Shown one piece after another: positions 6,395 to 9,665 of a stretch of DNA of 9,665 nt. A program made the translations under genes and the position numbers. Source of the stretch: Sulfurospirillum sp. UBA1314. Lineage in GTDB: Bacteria; Campylobacterota; Campylobacteria; Campylobacterales; Sulfurospirillaceae. How positions within the stretch are numbered: the stretch's first letter is position 1; each line of letters opens with the position of its first letter. Where the stretch lies: positions 8,095-17,759 of the forward strand of contig DBTO01000084.1 of NCBI GenBank assembly GCA_002307095.1, written 5' to 3'. Under the pieces are notes generated by a model. It was not told where the DNA came from, made no database searches, and saw only the letters and a program-made list of their open reading frames with translations.

Positions 6395-7669
6395 ATGAAA
6401 AGCTGGTATGATAATGTTTTTCAATTTGTCAAAGGAAAAGACCCTATGTTGGAACTCTTAGCACTCTTTTATATCGTTTATCTTCTTATTAAACTCTACG
6501 CGGCCTTTATGGAGATGGGTTTTGTAGCCAACGCACGTCGTTTCAAAGCGATTATTCTCTCGCCTGCAAATTACGACAAGGCGGCAGCGTATAAAATTGC
6601 TTCGCAAAAATTTTCTATTATCAGCACATTGTTTGATTTTATTCTCTTATTTGGTTGGATCACGTTTGGACTCTCTATTCTTGATGCAACACTCGTTGTA
6701 GAGAATGAAGCGCTTCGTTCCGTGCTTTTGGTGATGAGCTTTATTGCGATTAATTACCTTTTATCGTTTCCGTTCGATCTGTACCAGACGTTTGGGCTCG
6801 ATAAAAAATTTGGCTTTTCAACGATTGACCACAAAACCTTTGTACTCGATCAAATTAAAGCAATTTTAATGTTCACAGTTTTAGGTGGAGCATTTTTTTG
6901 GGCAATGAGTACGATTATTATGGCGTACGCGTATTGGTGGTTTTATGGATTTTTATTTGCTTTTGGGGTTATTTTGTTTATCAATATGATCTATCCCATT
7001 GTAATTGTACCTTTGTTCAATAAACTAACCCCTCTTGAGGATGAGAGTCTTAAAAGTTCCATCGAAGCACTGTTGCAAAAAGCAGGACTTAAAAGCAGCG
7101 GCGTTTTTAGTTTGGATGCGAGTAAGCGCGACAACAGGCTCAATGCTTATTTTGGAGGTTTGGGAAGTTCCAAGCGTGTGGTACTGTTTGACACCTTAAT
7201 CGCCAAGCTTGAAAAACATGAACTCTTAGCTGTTTTAGGGCATGAACTGGGTCACTTTAAACACAACGATATTCTCAAAAATATTGCTTCCAGTGCGCTG
7301 ATGCTGTTGCTCATGTTTGCACTCTTTGGAAATCTTCCTGAGGAACTTTTTGACGCTTTACATGTAAACAAATCCGCAGGCAGCGTGATGATACTTTTTT
7401 TGATGCTTTCACCACTTCTTTCCTTTGTTTTGATGCCTCTGTTTGGACTGGTGAGCCGCTACAATGAGTACAGAGCCGATGAGTACGGTAGCGAGTGCGA
7501 GAGTCAAAATGCCCTCGCTTCTGCCTTAGTCAAATTGGCAGATGAAAATAAGAGTTTTCCACTTTCGCACCCATTAACGATTGCACTTTATTTCACCCAT
7601 CCACCGCTTACGGAAAGGCTTAAGAAGCTTGGAATGCGTTTTGATGAAGGAGACGCTCTTGCGCATTAA
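6395..7669 (+). CDS. M48 family (Ste24/CAAX-protease-type) membrane zinc metallopeptidase
   Basis: A polytopic inner-membrane zinc protease of peptidase family M48, Ste24 branch; bacterial members are thought to act in membrane protein quality control. Visible: several hydrophobic segments in the first 210 residues, the zinc motif H283-E-L-G-H287 followed by FKHND, two more hydrophobic segments at about 300-350, and the third-ligand motif E358-Y-R-A-D362. A C-terminal FTHPPLTERLKKL is also typical of the family. All catalytic residues are present. Start: the frame opens at a TTG at 6392, but the ATG at 6395 has AGGGA six bases upstream. A second ATG at 6446 (MLELLALFYIVYLL), with AAGGA nine bases upstream, gives 407 residues and may be the true start. 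It heads an operon with prmC and a DUF4149 gene. An iterated palindrome lies at 7357-7368. Confidence 0.9.
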   Translation: MKSWYDNVFQFVKGKDPMLELLALFYIVYLLIKLYAAFMEMGFVANARRFKAIILSPANYDKAAAYKIASQKFSIISTLFDFILLFGWITFGLSILDATLVVENEALRSVLLVMSFIAINYLLSFPFDLYQTFGLDKKFGFSTIDHKTFVLDQIKAILMFTVLGGAFFWAMSTIIMAYAYWWFYGFLFAFGVILFINMIYPIVIVPLFNKLTPLEDESLKSSIEALLQKAGLKSSGVFSLDASKRDNRLNAYFGGLGSSKRVVLFDTLIAKLEKHELLAVLGHELGHFKHNDILKNIASSALMLLLMFALFGNLPEELFDALHVNKSAGSVMILFLMLSPLLSFVLMPLFGLVSRYNEYRADEYGSECESQNALASALVKLADENKSFPLSHPLTIALYFTHPPLTERLKKLGMRFDEGDALAH

Positions 7670-8474
7670 CGAACTAGTGCGTTTAGGCACAGAACAACTT
7701 CGCGGTGTCACAGAGATTCCTCAAAAAGAGGCGATGATCCTTTTGGGTGAAGTCTTGGGCAAAGAGATGAGTTGGATCATCGGGCATGGTGATGACGAAA
7801 GTGGTGAAGATGCGCAGTTTATAGAACTTTTAAACCGTCGTGCTCATCATGAGCCTTTGGAGTATATTGTAGGTCGCGCTAGTTTTTATGGAAGAATTTT
7901 TGATGTCGATTCGCGCGTGCTGATTCCCCGACCTGAAACGGAACTACTGGTCGATAAAGCCGTTGAACTTGCCAAAACATTGCCTGATAATGCGCATATT
8001 GTTGAGATTGGCTGTGGGAGTGGCATTGTCTCCATTATGCTCTCTCTCCTGCTTCCTAAGGCTCATATCACCGCGGTTGACATTTCTCCTGATGCTTTAC
8101 ATGTAAGCTCTCATAACGCCAAAAAACAAGGCGTGAGTGAGCGCATTACTTTTGTGGAAGGGAGTTATTTGGATGGGGTTGCAGGTAAGATCGATATGAT
8201 CGTCTCCAATCCTCCTTATATTGCGAATAACGAGCCTTTAGGCATTGGACTCTCGTTTGAGCCTTCGTTGGCATTGTATGGCGGAAGCAGAGGCGATGAG
8301 ATGCTTTGTCATATTATCGATCTTTTTGTGCAAAGAGAAGTTAAGGTATTGGTCTGTGAAATGGGATACGACCAGCGTGAGCCTATTGCTTTACATGTAA
8401 AAGAAAAAGGCTTGAACGTAGCGTTTTACACAGACTTAGCAGGGCTCGATCGTGGATTTTGGATTAAGGAGTAA
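7659..8474 (+). CDS. prmC: Peptide chain release factor N5-glutamine methyltransferase PrmC (HemK)
   Basis: PrmC methylates the Gln of the GGQ motif in release factors RF1 and RF2, using S-adenosylmethionine, which makes termination efficient. Residues from the chosen start: IPRPETE at 89-95 (family signature), EIGCGSG at 116-122 (SAM-binding loop, more often DLGTGSG), and the catalytic NPPYI at 184-188. The N-terminal helical bundle (1-75) is complete; 271 residues is normal. The frame is open from 7581 and contains an ATG at 7644, but AAGGAG at 7647-7652 sits after that ATG and exactly six bases before TTG 7659, so TTG is preferred. It overlaps the protease gene by 11 bases and is two bases from the next gene, showing a coupled operon. 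Two copies of the iterated palindrome (8096-8107, 8390-8401) lie within it. Confidence 0.93.
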   Translation: MRINELVRLGTEQLRGVTEIPQKEAMILLGEVLGKEMSWIIGHGDDESGEDAQFIELLNRRAHHEPLEYIVGRASFYGRIFDVDSRVLIPRPETELLVDKAVELAKTLPDNAHIVEIGCGSGIVSIMLSLLLPKAHITAVDISPDALHVSSHNAKKQGVSERITFVEGSYLDGVAGKIDMIVSNPPYIANNEPLGIGLSFEPSLALYGGSRGDEMLCHIIDLFVQREVKVLVCEMGYDQREPIALHVKEKGLNVAFYTDLAGLDRGFWIKE

Positions 8475-8476
8475 GA

Positions 8477-8947
8477 ATGAAAAGTTTTATGGTGATTTAT
8501 TTGGTGATGCTTGGCATTGCGATGGGCGTTGAAATTGCAGCGGGTGCGTTTATCGCACCGGTGATCTTTTTCCCACAAAAGTATTTGGGTGAGGGCGTTT
8601 TAAGCCATTTTCAAAGTGGTATTTTAATGACACAAGTCTTTTTAAAGATGAACCTTGTCATTGGTTTTGCAGCACTTTACAGCATTATTTATGAAGTGGA
8701 AGTCTTTATGATGCGTAAAAATTATGATTTTCTCTCATTCGTTTTATCGCTTATAATTGTCGTTGGAACAGGGCTTTTTCTCTATTACTATACGCCATTC
8801 ATCGTTCATGCGCAACAATTAGGGGCTAGTGAGACAACAACCGAAGCGTTTGCTTCCATGCACAAACAGAGTGAATGGGTGATGAAAGCTTTGATGGTAG
8901 CACAATTTGGGTTATTTATCAGGCGAGGTTGGCTGAGTCAAAAATAG
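8477..8947 (+). CDS. DUF4149 family integral membrane protein
   Basis: A 156-residue inner-membrane protein with four predicted hydrophobic segments at about residues 5-30, 51-74, 85-106 and 134-149. The AAGAFIAPVIFF stretch (21-32) in the first segment and FASMHKQSEW (125-134) before the last fit the DUF4149 family, whose biochemical function is unknown. It starts two bases after the prmC stop with an AAGGAG site (8466-8471) five bases upstream, so it is the last gene of the protease-prmC operon. The stop codon TAG (8945-8947) runs into a perfect hairpin. The family assignment comes from motif recall and topology; the function is not known. Confidence 0.75.
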   Translation: MKSFMVIYLVMLGIAMGVEIAAGAFIAPVIFFPQKYLGEGVLSHFQSGILMTQVFLKMNLVIGFAALYSIIYEVEVFMMRKNYDFLSFVLSLIIVVGTGLFLYYYTPFIVHAQQLGASETTTEAFASMHKQSEWVMKALMVAQFGLFIRRGWLSQK

Positions 8948-8973
8948 GAGAAGAAGCGAAGGCTTCTTCTCCT
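8946..8973. terminator. Perfect 12-bp hairpin overlapping the DUF4149 stop codon
   Basis: Arms AGGAGAAGAAGC (8946-8957) and GCTTCTTCTCCT (8962-8973) pair fully around a 4-base loop GAAG. On the + strand no T-run follows directly (the nearest is TTTTT at 8997-9001). On the - strand the stem is followed at once by ATTTTTG, so it looks like a better terminator for transcripts coming from ftsZ than for the + strand operon. Probably used in both directions. Confidence 0.6.
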
Positions 8974-9008
8974 GCATAGAAGAGGGTAGAAAGAGGTTTT
9001 TATTATAC

Positions 9009-9032
9009 GTCTTTAAACAAAGCTTTAAAGAC
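9009..9032. repeat. Perfect 9-bp inverted repeat in the convergent gap
   Basis: GTCTTTAAA (9009-9017) and TTTAAAGAC (9024-9032) face each other across 6 bases (CAAAGC). No T-run follows on either strand, so it does not look like a standard terminator. A TATTAT (9001-9006 on +) and its overlapping - strand TATAAT (9007-9002) lie just beside it, which could be a promoter for a short transcript. Function unknown. Confidence 0.45.
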
Positions 9033-9045
9033 TACGTTAACACTA

Positions 9046-9084
9046 GGTTCTCTTCGGCAGAGAGCCCAAGCACTCTTGGTGCTT
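9046..9084. repeat. Two adjacent hairpins downstream of ftsZ
   Basis: The first pairs GGTTCTCT (9046-9053) with AGAGAGCC (9059-9066) with one G-U pair on the + strand; on the - strand this becomes an A-C mismatch. The second pairs AAGCAC (9068-9073) with GTGCTT (9079-9084), ending one base before the ftsZ stop codon. Neither has a T-run behind it. They may be part of the ftsZ 3' end or of a small transcript. Confidence 0.4.
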
Positions 9085-9665
9085 CTAGTCCATTTGGTGT
9101 CTGATGTAGGTTGGGATGTCAAGGTAGTCATCTTGTCCTTCATAGCCACCACTGACTTTTTTCATACGTAAAATACGCTCTTTTTTGATTGATTCTTGGT
9201 TACTGTTTAGCATCTTGAGCTCTTTGGATGCTTCGACTTTATTTTCAAAGCCTGTTGCAACAATGGTCACTTTAACACTGTTTTCTTCCATATCTTCACT
9301 GGTTGTGGTACCAAAGATAACATCAGCATCTTCATCAGCACAATCAAGGATAAGTTGCATTGCATTACTGATTTCAGTGATAGGATAGCTTGCTGGAATT
9401 TGGAAGTGAACCAAGACACCAAGAGCGCCATTAATAGAGAGGTTATCGAGTAGAGGGGACTCAATAGCACTTTTAATCGCTTCCATTGCCGCGTCTTCGC
9501 CAGTGCTCTCGCCAATACCCATCAGTGCCATACCACGATGACTCATAACCGTTTGTACGTCTGCAAAGTCAACGTTAATATCGCTTTGACCAGAGGAGAG
9601 AACCACCAAACTCATACCGCTAACAGCACGGCTTAAAACGTCATCAACGATTTTAAAACTGTCTT
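9085..9665 (-). CDS. ftsZ: Cell division protein FtsZ, C-terminal part (5' end outside window)
   Basis: FtsZ is the tubulin-like GTPase that forms the division ring. The visible 192 codons begin with DSFKIVDDVLSRAVSG, which continues in frame past an internal ATG at 9615 to the window edge, so that ATG is not the start. The T7 catalytic loop is present as NVDFADV, followed by SHRGMALMGIG and the complete C-terminal subdomain. A short linker of about 30 residues rich in Lys, Glu and Ser leads to the conserved C-terminal peptide DDYLDIPTYIRHQMD, the binding site for FtsA and other partners. The nucleotide-binding N-terminal domain lies outside. The gene ends convergent with the DUF4149 operon, so ftsZ closes its own transcription unit on the - strand. 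Confidence 0.96.
   Translation of the reverse strand, partial: DSFKIVDDVLSRAVSGMSLVVLSSGQSDINVDFADVQTVMSHRGMALMGIGESTGEDAAMEAIKSAIESPLLDNLSINGALGVLVHFQIPASYPITEISNAMQLILDCADEDADVIFGTTTSEDMEENSVKVTIVATGFENKVEASKELKMLNSNQESIKKERILRMKKVSGGYEGQDDYLDIPTYIRHQMD

Noticed and set aside
883..8401. Ala-Leu-His-Val as a shared peptide motif
   Set aside because: The proteins are unrelated, and the copy in uup encodes a different peptide from the same DNA; the DNA palindrome is the common element.
9613..9615. ATG at 9615 as the start of the - strand gene
   Set aside because: The frame continues upstream to the window edge with FtsZ-typical sequence, so the gene is cut by the window, not short.

Overview
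The window looks like ordinary chromosomal DNA from a member of the Campylobacterota (epsilonproteobacteria), most likely a free-living Sulfurospirillum-type organism. The reasons are an AT-rich composition, compact gene packing with overlapping ORFs, TATAAT-only promoters without a clear -35 box, several chemoreceptor genes, a c-type-haem chemoreceptor, and FtsZ, PrmC and M48 sequences of that style. The genus is inference; no rRNA gene or unique marker is present.

Layout on the + strand, left side: the 3' end of an integral membrane protein gene (1-279), then a DUF59/MIP18-type Fe-S assembly factor (283-579) four bases later. A TATAAT promoter at 630-635 precedes a two-gene unit: a single-domain STAS protein (665-988) overlapping by 16 bases a methyl-accepting chemotaxis protein (973-2562) whose periplasmic domain carries a CxxCH haem c motif.

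Middle, - strand: an ABC-F ATPase of the Uup type (2574-4532), convergent with the chemoreceptor and separated from it by 11 bases that form part of a perfect 12-bp hairpin. Upstream of it lies a second chemoreceptor with a 4HB-like sensor domain (4626-6236), with its own terminator.

Right side: a divergent intergenic region (6237-6394) leads into a tight + strand operon: an M48 (Ste24-type) membrane metalloprotease, prmC (release-factor glutamine methyltransferase, TTG start, 11-base overlap) and a DUF4149 membrane protein. A hairpin-rich 137-base gap (8948-9084) separates this from the 3' part of ftsZ on the - strand, cut by the window edge. No gene-free stretch exceeds 300 bases. I saw no tRNA, rRNA, insertion sequence, CRISPR array or prophage.

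The genes are mostly housekeeping or signalling. The most striking unexplained signal is at DNA level: the palindrome TTTACATGTAA[A/G] occurs five times in 9.7 kb, always inside genes, in unrelated proteins and in two reading frames. This resembles a highly iterated genomic palindrome (compare HIP1 of cyanobacteria). The second most interesting item is the overlapping STAS/haem-chemoreceptor pair.
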